NCBI RefSeq assembly: GCF_016904955.1
Contig: NZ_JADIKE010000036.1
Location: 366,288 to 430,287, forward strand
Reading direction: 5' to 3'
Source of the DNA: Dyella flava
Lineage (GTDB): Bacteria; Pseudomonadota; Gammaproteobacteria; Xanthomonadales; Rhodanobacteraceae
DNA length: 64,000 bases
Part shown: positions 25,446 to 34,941 of the stretch, one piece after another
Numbering within the stretch: position 1 is the stretch's first letter
Layout of the letters: every line of letters starts with the position of its first letter
Notes under the pieces: model-generated
The model's input: only the letters and a program-made list of their open reading frames with translations
The model's database searches: none
What the model was told of the DNA's origin: nothing
Position numbers and translations under genes: made by a program

Positions 25446-25910
25446 ATGCGCACTAAAGCAAATCTCATCCGCAAAGTCGCCCTGTCCAGCCTGTTTGCTC
25501 TTTGCGCAGCCTCGACAGGCGCAGCCTTCGCCCAGACCGCCACGCCTTCCAACGGATTAGGCCAAGCTTGGCCAAATACCACGGACCTCAGCGCCAGCCC
25601 GAACTGGCACGTCTACGTGTTTGTGATGAACGGCGTCAAGTACATTCAGATCAATGACTTGAATGGCACCGTGCATGCGGCAGTGGGTGTGGCCAATGGT
25701 ACCGGCGTAGTGCTGCCGATGGGTGTCGATTCGCAGAATGTAACGATGACGCCTGTGACGTCGACATCGTCACCTTCATCGAATTCAAGCGCGCAGACAA
25801 TTTATAGCGACAGTGACACCACGGTGACCGCGGCGCCACAGAGCAACGGAACGACGCAATTCACCACGCTGACGGCGGTTTGTCCGAACGGCTGCTCCGG
25901 TGGCGGCTAA
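25446..25910 (+). CDS. Small secreted protein of unknown function
   Basis: 154 residues. A basic N-terminus and hydrophobic core (V-A-L-S-S-L-F-A-L-C-A-A-S-T-G-A-A-F-A) end in a likely signal peptidase site AFA-QT near residue 30. The mature part starts with a compact region (W-H-V-Y-V-F-V-M-N-G-V-K-Y-I-Q-I-N-D) and ends in a Ser/Thr-rich tail with C-P-N-G-C-S-G-G-G, two cysteines that could pair. AGGGGAA precedes the ATG. I do not recognise the family. It is monocistronic and convergent with the sensor gene. Confidence 0.8.
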   Translation: MRTKANLIRKVALSSLFALCAASTGAAFAQTATPSNGLGQAWPNTTDLSASPNWHVYVFVMNGVKYIQINDLNGTVHAAVGVANGTGVVLPMGVDSQNVTMTPVTSTSSPSSNSSAQTIYSDSDTTVTAAPQSNGTTQFTTLTAVCPNGCSGGG

Positions 25911-25930
25911 GAAGCGATGCAGGCGTAAGA

Positions 25931-27589
25931 TTATTTGACCCACAAGCGCAATGGAGCAGAGGCAGGTGTAGGAACCGGCCTCTGTTCCTCTTGCAGGACA
26001 TCATGCAGCAGCGCCGTAATACGCAGCCTGTCCTTGCGCGTACGCAGGTGAAGCGCCCCGTCGAAGATGCCCACGTTGTCGCGCATCTCAGATACATCCA
26101 GGGCGCTTGCGCCCAGTTTTGACGCAAGGCGCTGCCGCTCTTCCGCGAAATACACGGCGTTGGCCACGCCAGTATCTTCCAGCACCCCTTCGATACGAAG
26201 CACTACCCAACGCTTGCCGTGGGTTTCTCCTCCGCGGAGCGTTAAACGGACCCTGCTGCAGGCAAGACGCGAAGTCACGTAGACAACGGCTTCGCACGCC
26301 AACCGATATGTCACGGTAAGTACGGATGGTGCAAGCCGGGTAAATCCGCGTCCGGTGATTTCGCAGCGGTAAGCGATGCCGGCTTCATCGAGTGCACGCG
26401 CAACCGTCTCATTGAGCGCGGCAGGCAGTCCGCGTTCGCGCCAAGCTAGCGGATGCATGCTTTCGGCCAGCTGGTAAACCTGTGTCTGCGTCGATAACGC
26501 CTGCTTGTAGAACGCGTGACTTTCGATATTCGGCACGATTCGCCGCATTTGCTCAAGCAAGCGGCTGTTCGTTACATGCAGGCTGCCGGCCAGATATTCC
26601 AGCGCCTGCGATGTCTGCCTCATGCGCTGCTCGCCCATCTGAAGCGTTTGCCTCGCAAGGCGTTGCACGTTCAACGCGCTCTGCCGCTCCTTCTGCTCCT
26701 GCATGAGCTGGGCGCTGATGCGTGCGCCAAGGGCAAACAAACAGGTAATGCCAATGGCCAGCAACACTTGGGTTGCATATGTCTTGGTCTCAAATTCATT
26801 GACCGACAGGATCTGCAGGGAGAAGCAGGCAATCGCAAGGGCTCCACTCACGGCCGCCGCACGCCAACCATGCTTGAGCGTAAGCCACGCCATCGGCAGA
26901 AACACGGCAACCGGGGCAATCTGCTTGACCTGCTCGTCTCCAGAAACACTCAGCCAGAACAGAATCGCCAACGACGGAACCAGCAAACCGATCGTGTCGA
27001 GGAACAGCCTGCTGGCAGTAACCTGCCGCACCAACTCGCGCCAGTGTCCTGCCCGATAGTCGAGTTTCACCATCACGGCCCACGGCATCACGCACATGAT
27101 GGCCAGATAGGGCCCCAGGAAGCAGCCAATGGCTATGTCGATAAGCGGGGCCGTTGGGCGTGCGCTGTCGATGAGGACCGAGTAGGCGATCGTGCTGTAG
27201 ACCATGCCGGCGGCGGAACTCAGCAACGCGCAAATGATCAGCGCCTTGATATCCACCAGATGCTTGGCGGGGAAAGGCGGCATGTTCTTCCGGCACCACC
27301 AGACGAAGGGCATGACGGTAAGGCTGGGAGGAATGGCGCGCACCGCCACCCAGACGGGACCCAGCGTATCCAGGCAGCTATAGACCTCATAGCCATTGGA
27401 AAGCGACTCACCGACAAGCAGCGCTGGCCAGAAGCGATAGGGAAACAGCAGCAGGCAGGCAAGCCGCACACCTGCGTGAATCGGAAAATACGTTGTCGAA
27501 ATCGGGTTGATAGCGAGATAAAGCAGCGCATAGCCGACGGCAACGCCGACTTGTGCCAGCCATTCATCTCTCACCGATACCTTTCCCAT
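25931..27589 (-). CDS. MASE1-type membrane sensor with degenerate histidine-kinase module
   Basis: 552 residues. About residues 1-300 hold eight or so membrane helices in a MASE1-like arrangement (F-P-I-H-A-G-V-R-L-A; L-L-F-P-Y-R-F-W-P-A-L-L-V-G-E). A cytoplasmic helix follows, then a region resembling a HisKA_3/HATPase pair: S-L-H-V-T-N-S-R-L stands where L-H-D-x-x-x-Q-x-L is expected, M-H-P-L-A-W-R-E-R-G-L-P-A-A-L resembles the L-R-P...G-L..A-L element, and Y-R-L-A-C-E-A-V-V lacks the N-box asparagine. ATP binding is therefore doubtful. No response regulator is adjacent. Confidence 0.75.
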   Translation of the reverse strand: MGKVSVRDEWLAQVGVAVGYALLYLAINPISTTYFPIHAGVRLACLLLFPYRFWPALLVGESLSNGYEVYSCLDTLGPVWVAVRAIPPSLTVMPFVWWCRKNMPPFPAKHLVDIKALIICALLSSAAGMVYSTIAYSVLIDSARPTAPLIDIAIGCFLGPYLAIMCVMPWAVMVKLDYRAGHWRELVRQVTASRLFLDTIGLLVPSLAILFWLSVSGDEQVKQIAPVAVFLPMAWLTLKHGWRAAAVSGALAIACFSLQILSVNEFETKTYATQVLLAIGITCLFALGARISAQLMQEQKERQSALNVQRLARQTLQMGEQRMRQTSQALEYLAGSLHVTNSRLLEQMRRIVPNIESHAFYKQALSTQTQVYQLAESMHPLAWRERGLPAALNETVARALDEAGIAYRCEITGRGFTRLAPSVLTVTYRLACEAVVYVTSRLACSRVRLTLRGGETHGKRWVVLRIEGVLEDTGVANAVYFAEERQRLASKLGASALDVSEMRDNVGIFDGALHLRTRKDRLRITALLHDVLQEEQRPVPTPASAPLRLWVK

Positions 27590-27699
27590 GCTCCGCGCCC
27601 CTTATCGAACAACTTGTTTGTGCCCGCCGCGTGGCTGTCAGTATGACTTCTAATCCAATGGATTATGGAACAATTTCTGGTGTGAATTCGGCGTGAGCC

Positions 27700-28380
27700 A
27701 CTGGCTCTATACAAATGGATGCAAGAGCCCAGCCAAGCCATACCCATCAAAGGGTTAACTGCGTCACATTCCGGCGATCGGCCATCCCGGCCATAGACAT
27801 TTGTGAAGACCGAGCTCCCCGTTCGGCCATTCACCCACCCAATACACTCGGCGATCGTAAAACCTTCCGATGCGTCCCTGATCCCCACCACCTGCGTCAT
27901 CGATCAGGTGAATGTCGACAGGACCATGCCCGCCCTGATCAACCCCAGCCCCAGCCACCCCGAAAGCGCAGGCACTGGCCAAACAGGGCGATGCCAAATA
28001 TCGCCATCGCGATCAATCCCACCTCGCCCCGCACACCACCGGCCATCGAAAGTTCGATGCCTTCGACCGCATGGCTCAACACCCCAAACGCGGATAGCGC
28101 GCCACATAGTATCGCCGAAACGCCCTCAAACTTGAATTGGAAGCCATCGGGAATGGGGATAGCACCTGGGCGGCGATCTCAACTGCGTCCGGTCGTGACC
28201 TGGTTGGGCACGCTTGCACAAAAACGCTTTGACGCCAGGCGTCCATCACATCGCCCAGCCACCCCCACGCTGCCGTGCGCAAAATCCCGTGAAATCGCCT
28301 TGAAAATGGCTTCCCGCAGCAAGTAGCAGCCAGCTGGCACGGCTTGTGTATAGCCATCTATGCGGCCTGCTGTCTGGGCC
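27700..28380 (-). pseudogene. Possible degraded coding region (membrane protein?)
   Basis: The 810-bp gap between the MASE1 gene and 28400 has no intact gene. On the minus strand, protein-like stretches appear in shifted frames: G-V-S-A-I-L-C-G-A-L-S-A-F-G (near 28110-28070), continued after a one-base shift by S-H-A-V-E-G-I-E-L-S-M-A-G-G-V-R-G, then a hydrophobic segment (G-L-I-A-M-A-I-F-G-I-A-L-F-G) to about 27940. This looks like a frameshifted gene, but I recognise no family. Confidence 0.3.
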
Positions 28381-28399
28381 GTGCCAGTCAGGGGGATTG

Positions 28400-28708
28400 A
28401 TGATGGACAAGAAAGCGCTGACACACGCGTGCCTGCGCCAGGACTTCAAGGGGCATCAGATCGAGCAGAAGCACGGCGAGGTTCCGATTCGCATCTTCCG
28501 GATGATCTACGGGTCCGGATTCGCTCCGGCCTTCAGCGCCTCGCACGGCCTGCGCCATACGCTGGCCCTGCTGGACCGGCGATCGCTCGACAAACTCTTG
28601 CAGGACGAACGCAGCGGCGTGCTGGACGGCAAGATCGAAACCGCCCTGGCGCACGAAGCCGCCGGCACCAACACGGCAGCCGACGGCCCGGGCCCGCAAG
28701 GCAACTGA
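28400..28708 (+). CDS. Conserved-looking small protein of unknown function
   Basis: 102 residues from ATG 28400 (or 28403) with GGGGG seven bases upstream; the frame before this is non-coding. It is soluble and charged (F-K-G-H-Q-I-E-Q-K-H-G-E; R-I-F-R-M-I-Y-G-S-G-F-A-P-A-F; L-D-R-R-S-L-D-K-L-L). It converges on flgL with only four bases between the stop codons. Function is unknown; a role in motility would be a guess from position. Confidence 0.7.
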   Translation: MMDKKALTHACLRQDFKGHQIEQKHGEVPIRIFRMIYGSGFAPAFSASHGLRHTLALLDRRSLDKLLQDERSGVLDGKIETALAHEAAGTNTAADGPGPQGN

Positions 28709-28712
28709 TCGA

Positions 28713-29954
28713 TCAACTCTGCAGGTAATCGAACAGGCTGGTTCCCTGGATCTTCGAAAACACCTGCTGCGATGCCTGCAATGCCGTCGATTGCAGCGAA
28801 AGGTTGCTGATCGCCGTCGCCATATCGACGTTCTGCACATCCGACAGCGCACTCTGATAGGTGACGCTGAGATTGGAATAATCGCTTTGCTGTTGCTGCA
28901 GGGTATCGATGCGGGTGCCTACCGACACTTCCGTGCTCTGCACGCCGTTCATGGCCTGCTGCAGCGATTGGAGCTGCTGGTTCAATGTATTGCTCAACTG
29001 CGTGTTGTTGTCACCGCTTTGCAGCGCGGAGATCATGTTGTTGAGCGTGGTGAACACGTCCTGCGTGTTGGATGCCGTATCGGACTGGATATTGACCGTG
29101 TCGCCCGCCGCCGGCGTGCCGCTCATGGTGACGGACATGCCATCGAAGCTGATGCTGCCACCGTCGGTATACGTCCCGGTGATCGGGTTGCCGCTGCTGT
29201 CCATGACCGGATTGCCGGCGGCATCGGTGACCGTATACGTGCCGTTGGCGCCGAAGGTGATGGTGTCGTTGATCGGCCCCGCCGCGGTCGCCGCGTCGAA
29301 TGCGCTGGTGTCGGTAACGCTGTTGGCGCCGACCACCAGGGTGCCGGTATTGCTGGAGCCGGCGCTGGCCACGAACGAACCATTGCCGGCCGGGATGTCC
29401 ATGAAAAGCGCGTCGCCGGGATCGCCATTGGCCACCTGCAAACCCTGCCCGATCGCCGTGTACGACTGTTGCCCGTTGCCGGTATAAGTCACCGCGCCCG
29501 CGCTGTTGGCCACGAATGGCGTGGTAGTCGTGCTGGTGCCGGCGAACAGCGCCTGGCCGTTGGCGTCGGTGGTGTTGGCAAGCTGCACCAGCTGATTGCG
29601 GTATTGCTCCAGCTCGGTTGCCATGTTGCTGAGATCGGTGCTGTTGTTGGTGCTGCTCATCGCGCTCAGCGCAACATCGTTCACGCTGCTGAGCAGGTTG
29701 TTGATCGAGCTGAGCGTGCTGCTTTCGGTGGACAGCCGCGTGTTGGCGCTGGTGATGTTGCTGGTGTACTGGGTGTTTTCGGCCAGGATATTGTTCAGGC
29801 CGACAATCTGCGCCGCGCCGACCGGATTGTCGGAGGCGACATTGATCGCATTGCCGGTGCTGACCTCGTTTTCCGTCTCGTCCAGCGCGTTCTGCTGGTT
29901 GAGCATGGTGTCGACCGACTGCTGATACATCCAACTGGTAGAGATACGTATCAT
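28713..29954 (-). CDS. flgL: FlgL, hook-filament junction protein
   Basis: 413 residues. The N-terminus is typical (M-I-R-I-S-T-S-W-M-Y-Q-Q-S; A-S-D-N-P-V-G-A-A-Q) and the C-terminus follows the flagellin-like D0 pattern (M-A-T-A-I-S-N-L-S-L-Q-S-T-A-L-Q-A-S). A central domain of about 200 residues makes it longer than enteric FlgL. Its ATG overlaps the flgK stop. Confidence 0.97.
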   Translation of the reverse strand: MIRISTSWMYQQSVDTMLNQQNALDETENEVSTGNAINVASDNPVGAAQIVGLNNILAENTQYTSNITSANTRLSTESSTLSSINNLLSSVNDVALSAMSSTNNSTDLSNMATELEQYRNQLVQLANTTDANGQALFAGTSTTTTPFVANSAGAVTYTGNGQQSYTAIGQGLQVANGDPGDALFMDIPAGNGSFVASAGSSNTGTLVVGANSVTDTSAFDAATAAGPINDTITFGANGTYTVTDAAGNPVMDSSGNPITGTYTDGGSISFDGMSVTMSGTPAAGDTVNIQSDTASNTQDVFTTLNNMISALQSGDNNTQLSNTLNQQLQSLQQAMNGVQSTEVSVGTRIDTLQQQQSDYSNLSVTYQSALSDVQNVDMATAISNLSLQSTALQASQQVFSKIQGTSLFDYLQS

Positions 29955-31843
29955 GTGCCGTCCTGAATCGCCGTGATCAAGTTAGTGAACAATTGCTGCG
30001 CGGTTGAAATCACCTGCGCCGAGGCCTGATAGGCCTGCTGGTACTGCACCAGGCTGGCCGCTTCCTGATTGAGGTTCACGCCGGCAAGGCTCTGCTGATT
30101 GCTTTCGGCCTGGCTGTAGAGATCGGTCTGCGTGGTGAGTTCGCTGTTGGCCTGACTGCCGGCGTCGCCGATCTGCGTGGTGAGATTGGCGTAGCTGTCC
30201 ACCACCGAGGTCTGGCCGCCATCCAGCACACCCGTGTTGGCAAGCGCCGCCAGGGCCGTTGCGTTGGCGTTGCTGTTGAGGCCATTGGTATTGGCCGCCA
30301 CGCTGAAGCTGTCGCCACTGGCCGGCGTGCCGCTCAGGTTGAGGCTCCAGCCATCGGCGGTGATCGGCTGGCCGGCGGTATAGGTGCCGGTGGTGGTGTT
30401 ACCCGCGCCATCGGTGACCGTATACGTGCCGCCCGCACCGAAGGTGACGGTCGCACCGGAAAGCAGATTGGTATTGCTGGCGTCGGTCACGCTGATCGAA
30501 CTTACCGCGCCGGTACCGGTATTGCTCGTTGCCGCCGTCGCCGTCAGCGCCGCGGCGGCAGCAATGCCGCTGGGATTGGTCAAGCTGACCGACAACGACG
30601 TCGCGGCATTGCGGGTGGGCTCGATCTCGTAGCTGTCACCCGTCTGCGCCGTCCCCGACACACTGAAGGTGAGACCGTCGGCGGATAACGTGCCGTTGCT
30701 GTTGGCCGTCAACGCCACGTTTTGCCCGCCGGTCGTGCTCAGGCTCCAGCCGTTGGTGCCGGTGCCCGTGCCGGTATAGGTGAGGATGTAGTCGGAAGTG
30801 GTGAGCTGCGACACGTCGCTGATCGACGCACTCACGCTTGCGCTGCCGGCGTTGTTGCTGGAAGGCAGCACGCCCGGCGAACCCACACTGAAGATCGGCT
30901 GGCCTTGCTGGCCATTGAGATCCAGGCCCTGTGCCTGTTGCGCATTCACGCTCGAGGCCAGCGCAATGGCCGACTGGCCGAGCGCATTCTGCGCCGGCTC
31001 CAGCACCGTATTGCGATAGCTGATCAGCGCGCCCAGCGTGCCGCCGGAGAGCTGCGAGGTGATGTCATTGCCCGAGCTGTCGAAGACATCGGTGCTGGTC
31101 GGATCGTACTGATTGGAGCCCGACGACAAGGCATACGACTGCGTACCGCTGACCAGGGTTTCGCCGGCCGAGGTGTACACGCTGACCGCGCCGTCGCTGT
31201 TGGTCGACGCGGAAATGCCGGTCAGGCCGGCCAGCTGTTGTACCAAGTTGTCGCGCTGGTCGAGCAGGCTGTTCGGATTGGTGTTGCCGGCTGCTGCGAT
31301 CTGCCCGTTGAGCTGGGCGATCTGCGAAGCAAGGTCGTTGATGCTGGTGACGGTGTCGCCGATCTGCTGATTGACCTGGGTCGACTGCTGGCCGAGCTGC
31401 TGCCCCAGCGTGTTGTACACACTGGTCAGCGAGGACGCATCGCCCAGCGTCGCTTGCCGTACCGATGACGAACCCGGCGTATTGGCGACGTTGCTGAAGC
31501 CGCTGTAGAAATTGTCCAGTGCGGTCTGCAGGTTGCCGCTGTTGCTCAGCAGGCTGTTGAGCGTGCTGGTGAGATTGTTCGTGGTGGTGGCGTTCTGCAG
31601 CCCGCTGTTGCTGCTCCACAACGCACTGGTCAGGTACTGGCTGTAGGCACGTTGCACCGCCACCACATTGACACCGCTGCCGAGGGTGTACTGGCTGTTG
31701 CTTTGCCCCAGGGTTTCCACCTGCTGCACGCTTTCTTCGCTATAGCCGCTGGTGCTGGCGTTGGCGATGTTGTTGCTGACCGTGCTCAGCGCTACCTCGG
31801 CGGCATTGAGGCCGGATATGCCGATGTTGAGCAAGCTGGACAT
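29951..31843 (-). CDS. flgK: FlgK, hook-filament junction protein
   Basis: 630 residues. Starts S-S-L-L-N-I-G-I-S-G-L-N-A-A-E and ends Y-Q-Q-A-Y-Q-A-S-A-Q-V-I-S-T-A, both family hallmarks. Conserved L-L-D-Q-R-D-N-L-V-Q-Q-L-A lies near residue 200. The long Thr/Ser/Gly-rich centre (330-540) is the variable part. FlgK is the first junction protein between hook and filament; it is chaperoned by FlgN. Confidence 0.97.
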   Translation of the reverse strand: MSSLLNIGISGLNAAEVALSTVSNNIANASTSGYSEESVQQVETLGQSNSQYTLGSGVNVVAVQRAYSQYLTSALWSSNSGLQNATTTNNLTSTLNSLLSNSGNLQTALDNFYSGFSNVANTPGSSSVRQATLGDASSLTSVYNTLGQQLGQQSTQVNQQIGDTVTSINDLASQIAQLNGQIAAAGNTNPNSLLDQRDNLVQQLAGLTGISASTNSDGAVSVYTSAGETLVSGTQSYALSSGSNQYDPTSTDVFDSSGNDITSQLSGGTLGALISYRNTVLEPAQNALGQSAIALASSVNAQQAQGLDLNGQQGQPIFSVGSPGVLPSSNNAGSASVSASISDVSQLTTSDYILTYTGTGTGTNGWSLSTTGGQNVALTANSNGTLSADGLTFSVSGTAQTGDSYEIEPTRNAATSLSVSLTNPSGIAAAAALTATAATSNTGTGAVSSISVTDASNTNLLSGATVTFGAGGTYTVTDGAGNTTTGTYTAGQPITADGWSLNLSGTPASGDSFSVAANTNGLNSNANATALAALANTGVLDGGQTSVVDSYANLTTQIGDAGSQANSELTTQTDLYSQAESNQQSLAGVNLNQEAASLVQYQQAYQASAQVISTAQQLFTNLITAIQDGT

Positions 31844-31944
31844 GAAGCCATCCTGTAATCAGTTAACGTTTTTTCCCTCGCCCCGCAGGCAGGACGAGGA
31901 TGGGAAGGGACTGCTCGCGCCCGCCTTGGCGCAAAACGATGCAA

Positions 31945-31981
31945 CTCCACCCCAACCCTCCCTTTGCTGCCGGGGAGAGGG
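31945..31981. repeat. Partial intergenic mosaic repeat between flgJ and flgK
   Basis: Contains CCACCCCAACCCTCC and CCGGGGAGAGGG, one degraded arm of the family seen at 8014-8168. The remainder of the 170-bp gap shows no gene. Confidence 0.5.
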
Positions 31982-32013
31982 CATGCCGCGCTTCGTATAA
32001 CGGGAGTTCTGTT

Positions 32014-33036
32014 TCAAGGTGTCGGCATCCCCGTCGCTTTCTTAAGCGCATCCAGGGCGTCGCGCATCATCGCGCTGTTGGCGATCGCCGCCACCTTGCC
32101 CGCGTATTCCGGGTCGGTGGCATAACCGCCGTCGATCAGCGCCTTGGCATAACCGAGCGCGTCATCACCGCGGCCACGGGCCTCGGCGTAACGCGGGTCC
32201 TTGCCGATCAGATCGGCGAAATCGGCCAGCGAATCGGCGGTGGACTTATAGGAACGGAACTGCGCCTGGCGGCGCACGGCGATGCCGTCCTCATATTCCA
32301 CGGTAGGCACATTCACGCGCGGGCCGTCCCAACTGCTGCCGGCCTTGATGCCGAACAGGTTGAAGCTGCTGCTGCCGTCCGCGTGGGTCGGCATGTGCTT
32401 GCCCCACTGCGTTTCCAGTGCGGCCTGGGCCAGCACCGTGCGCAACGACAGACCCAATTCCTTCGCCACGATGCTGGCCTGCGGCGCCAGTTCGCGCACG
32501 AATGCCTCCGCATCGGCAGGCAGCCAGGCCATCGCCGACTTGCCGGCCGAGCGCGTGGCATCGCCCAGTTCATACAGGCGCTGCTTCCAGTTATCGACCA
32601 GGCCTGTCGTGCTCGGGTCGACGGCGCCCGCCTGGTGTTCGCCACCTTGGCCATGGCCGTGTCCGCCGAGTTGGTGAATCAGCAGATCGGCAATTCCCAG
32701 GCCCTTGCCATGCTGGGACAGATTCAGCGACAACTGCTGGTCATACATGTCCTGCCATTCGTCGCCCGCCTGGCTTTCGAACAGCGGATCGCCGAAGTTC
32801 GCATCGCGCATCGACTTGAGCAGCATCTGCGTGAACATGGCTTCGAACTGCTTCGCGACGGCGGGCAAGGTGCCGCCTTGATCGGTCTCGGCCTGATGAC
32901 GCAGCGCGCTGAACCCGGCCAGATCGGTCCAGGTGCTCAGACTTTGCGCGGCGGCATTGCCGATATCAGCCATCGCAGCGTCCGCCTGACGTTGCGACGC
33001 GACCATGCGGACGGCGCGATGATCCCGGGCAGACAC
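32014..33036 (-). CDS. flgJ: FlgJ, rod cap and peptidoglycan hydrolase
   Basis: Up to 340 residues. The N-terminal rod-binding domain has V-A-K-Q-F-E-A-M-F-T-Q-M-L-L-K-S-M-R-D-A. The C-terminal glucosaminidase domain (about 175-330) has A-Q-A-A-L-E-T-Q-W-G-K with the catalytic Glu, then F-N-L-F-G-I-K-A-G-S-S-W. FlgJ scaffolds the rod and opens the cell wall. The start is uncertain: GTG 33036 abuts flgI; ATG 33006 and ATG 32973 (AGGCGG upstream) are alternatives. Confidence 0.94.
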   Translation of the reverse strand: MSARDHRAVRMVASQRQADAAMADIGNAAAQSLSTWTDLAGFSALRHQAETDQGGTLPAVAKQFEAMFTQMLLKSMRDANFGDPLFESQAGDEWQDMYDQQLSLNLSQHGKGLGIADLLIHQLGGHGHGQGGEHQAGAVDPSTTGLVDNWKQRLYELGDATRSAGKSAMAWLPADAEAFVRELAPQASIVAKELGLSLRTVLAQAALETQWGKHMPTHADGSSSFNLFGIKAGSSWDGPRVNVPTVEYEDGIAVRRQAQFRSYKSTADSLADFADLIGKDPRYAEARGRGDDALGYAKALIDGGYATDPEYAGKVAAIANSAMMRDALDALKKATGMPTP

Positions 33037-34170
33037 TCATATGACCACCAGATCCGCGTGCAAGGCACCGGCCTGCTTGAGTGCTTCAAGAATTGAAATC
33101 AGGTCCGTAGGTGTCGCGCCGACCTGATTCACCGCGCGCACGATCGAATCCAGGCTCACACCCGGCCCGAACTTGAACATATGGCCGCCCTGCTGGCTGA
33201 TCGACACCGAGCTGTTCGGCACCACCGTGGTCTGCCCGCCATTGCTGAAGGCATTAGGCTGGCTGACCTGCGGCTGTTCGGTGATGGTCACCTGGATCGA
33301 ACCATGCGCGACCGCGGCAGCGCTGACGCGTACATCCGAACCGATCACCACCGTACCGGTACGCGAATTGACGATCACGCGTGCCGGCGCATCGCCCGGC
33401 TGCACATCCATCGATTCGATCGCGCCCAGCCATGCCACTTTCTCGCTGGGATCCACCGGTCCGCGCACCGCCACCGAACCGCCGTCCAGCGCACGCGCGG
33501 TACCCGCGCCATAAAGATGGTTGATCGCGTCGGCGATGCGTCCCGCGGTGACGTAGTCGGCGGTATTGAGATTCAGCACCAGGTCACTATTGGTGTTGAA
33601 GGAAGACGGCACCGTGCGTTCCACCGAAGCGCCGTTGGGAATGCGTCCGCTCGCCGAGATATTGATCTGCACGCTGGAGCCGCTCCGGCCCGACGCACTC
33701 ACCCCACCTACCACCACGCTGCCTTGCGCGACCGCGTAGACATTGCCGTCCGCGCCGCGCAGCGGGGTCATCAACAGTTCGCCGCCGCGGATGCTCTTGG
33801 CATTGCCGATCGACGCCACCGTGATGTCGATGGTCTGGCCGGGTTTGGCAAACGGCGGTAAGTTCGCCGTAACAGTCACCGCAGCCACGTCTTTCAGCTG
33901 CGGCTGGATGCCGGTGCTGGGGATCGACACGCCGAATTCCTTCAGCATGTTTTCCAGGCTTTGGGTGGTGAACGGCGCCTGCGTGGTCTGGTCGCCGGTG
34001 CCATCCAGACCCACCACCAGACCATAGCCAACCAGCTGGTTGCTGCGTACGCCGGCAACCTGCACCAGGTCGCGGATCTTGTCGGCGTGCACCGGCTGGA
34101 TCGGCGCCAACAGCAATACCAGCGCTGCGACCACGCCGCTTATCGATAATTTGTTCCACGCACGCTGCAT
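33037..34170 (-). CDS. flgI: FlgI, flagellar P-ring protein
   Basis: 377 residues from ATG 34170 (GAGG upstream; 13 codons of upstream frame rejected). A signal peptide ([17 protein letters not shown]) precedes the FlgI core: [27 protein letters not shown]. It polymerises around the rod in the peptidoglycan layer. Confidence 0.98.
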   Translation of the reverse strand: MQRAWNKLSISGVVAALVLLLAPIQPVHADKIRDLVQVAGVRSNQLVGYGLVVGLDGTGDQTTQAPFTTQSLENMLKEFGVSIPSTGIQPQLKDVAAVTVTANLPPFAKPGQTIDITVASIGNAKSIRGGELLMTPLRGADGNVYAVAQGSVVVGGVSASGRSGSSVQINISASGRIPNGASVERTVPSSFNTNSDLVLNLNTADYVTAGRIADAINHLYGAGTARALDGGSVAVRGPVDPSEKVAWLGAIESMDVQPGDAPARVIVNSRTGTVVIGSDVRVSAAAVAHGSIQVTITEQPQVSQPNAFSNGGQTTVVPNSSVSISQQGGHMFKFGPGVSLDSIVRAVNQVGATPTDLISILEALKQAGALHADLVVI

Positions 34171-34231
34171 CGTCACACCTCGAACATCATGCCCGCATGA
34201 CATGCCCAAACGGGGCGCCTTTCACACGTCA

Positions 34232-34930
34232 TCAGTAAGGCATCCATTTGGAATTGAAGAATCTCGCCAGCCAACCCTGCTGATTGGCGCTGTTGAGCAC
34301 GCCACGGCCGGTATAGGTAATGCGCGCATCCGCAACGCGGGTAGAGTCGACCGAATTGTCCTGCTCGATATCTTCGGGACGCACGATGCCGGACAACCGG
34401 ATCAGCTCCTGGCCCTGGTTGATCGTCAGCCACTTCTCGCCGCGCACCAGCAGATTGCCGTTGGAAAGCCGCTGTGACACCGTGACCGTGAACTCACCGG
34501 TGAGCTGGTTGCTCTGCGTGCTGCTGCCCGCGCCATCGAAGCTGTTGGCCGAATTGAGATTGCTATCGGCGGTGTTGCCGCCCTTCACGCTCAGCGTATG
34601 GCCCAGCACCTCCGGCGCGTTGAGCGTGTTCTTGTCGGTCTTGCTGGTGGTGGTTTCCGAGGTCTTGCTCGCCTGCATCGCCTCAACCAGGTTGATGGTG
34701 AGGATGTCGCCGACACGATGCGCGCGCGGATCGTTGAACAGCTCCAGGTTCTGCATGTCGTGATAAATCGAACCGTCGGCCGGCGGCGGCGTGGGCTGCG
34801 TCACGGGCGCGGTAGCCGCCCATTCGGCGTCTTCCTTTTTTTGCCGTTCCTGCATGCCCGCACAGCCTGCCAGCGTTGCGACCAGCAACACAGCAGAAAC
34901 AAGACGCGTATAGACAGGTAATTTCGACAT
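34232..34930 (-). CDS. flgH: FlgH, flagellar L-ring lipoprotein
   Basis: 232 residues with a lipobox (L-A-G-C near residue 22). The core has the FlgH motifs S-I-Y, F-N-D-P-R-A-H-R-V-G-D-I-L-T-I-N-L and V-R-G-E-K-W-L-T-I-N-Q-G-Q-E-L-I-R-L-S-G-I-V-R-P. It forms the outer-membrane bushing. Confidence 0.98.
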   Translation of the reverse strand: MSKLPVYTRLVSAVLLVATLAGCAGMQERQKKEDAEWAATAPVTQPTPPPADGSIYHDMQNLELFNDPRAHRVGDILTINLVEAMQASKTSETTTSKTDKNTLNAPEVLGHTLSVKGGNTADSNLNSANSFDGAGSSTQSNQLTGEFTVTVSQRLSNGNLLVRGEKWLTINQGQELIRLSGIVRPEDIEQDNSVDSTRVADARITYTGRGVLNSANQQGWLARFFNSKWMPY

Positions 34931-34941
34931 GACAGTACTAC

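Noticed and set aside
25931..27589. Active diguanylate cyclase or phosphodiesterase
   Set aside because: MASE1 often precedes GGDEF domains, but no GGDEF or EAL motif is present in the C-terminal part.
28333..28350. TGGCACGGCTTGTG upstream of the 28400 gene as a sigma-54 site
   Set aside because: The -24 is perfect but the TTG of the -12 is one base too close, a spacing sigma-54 does not tolerate well.
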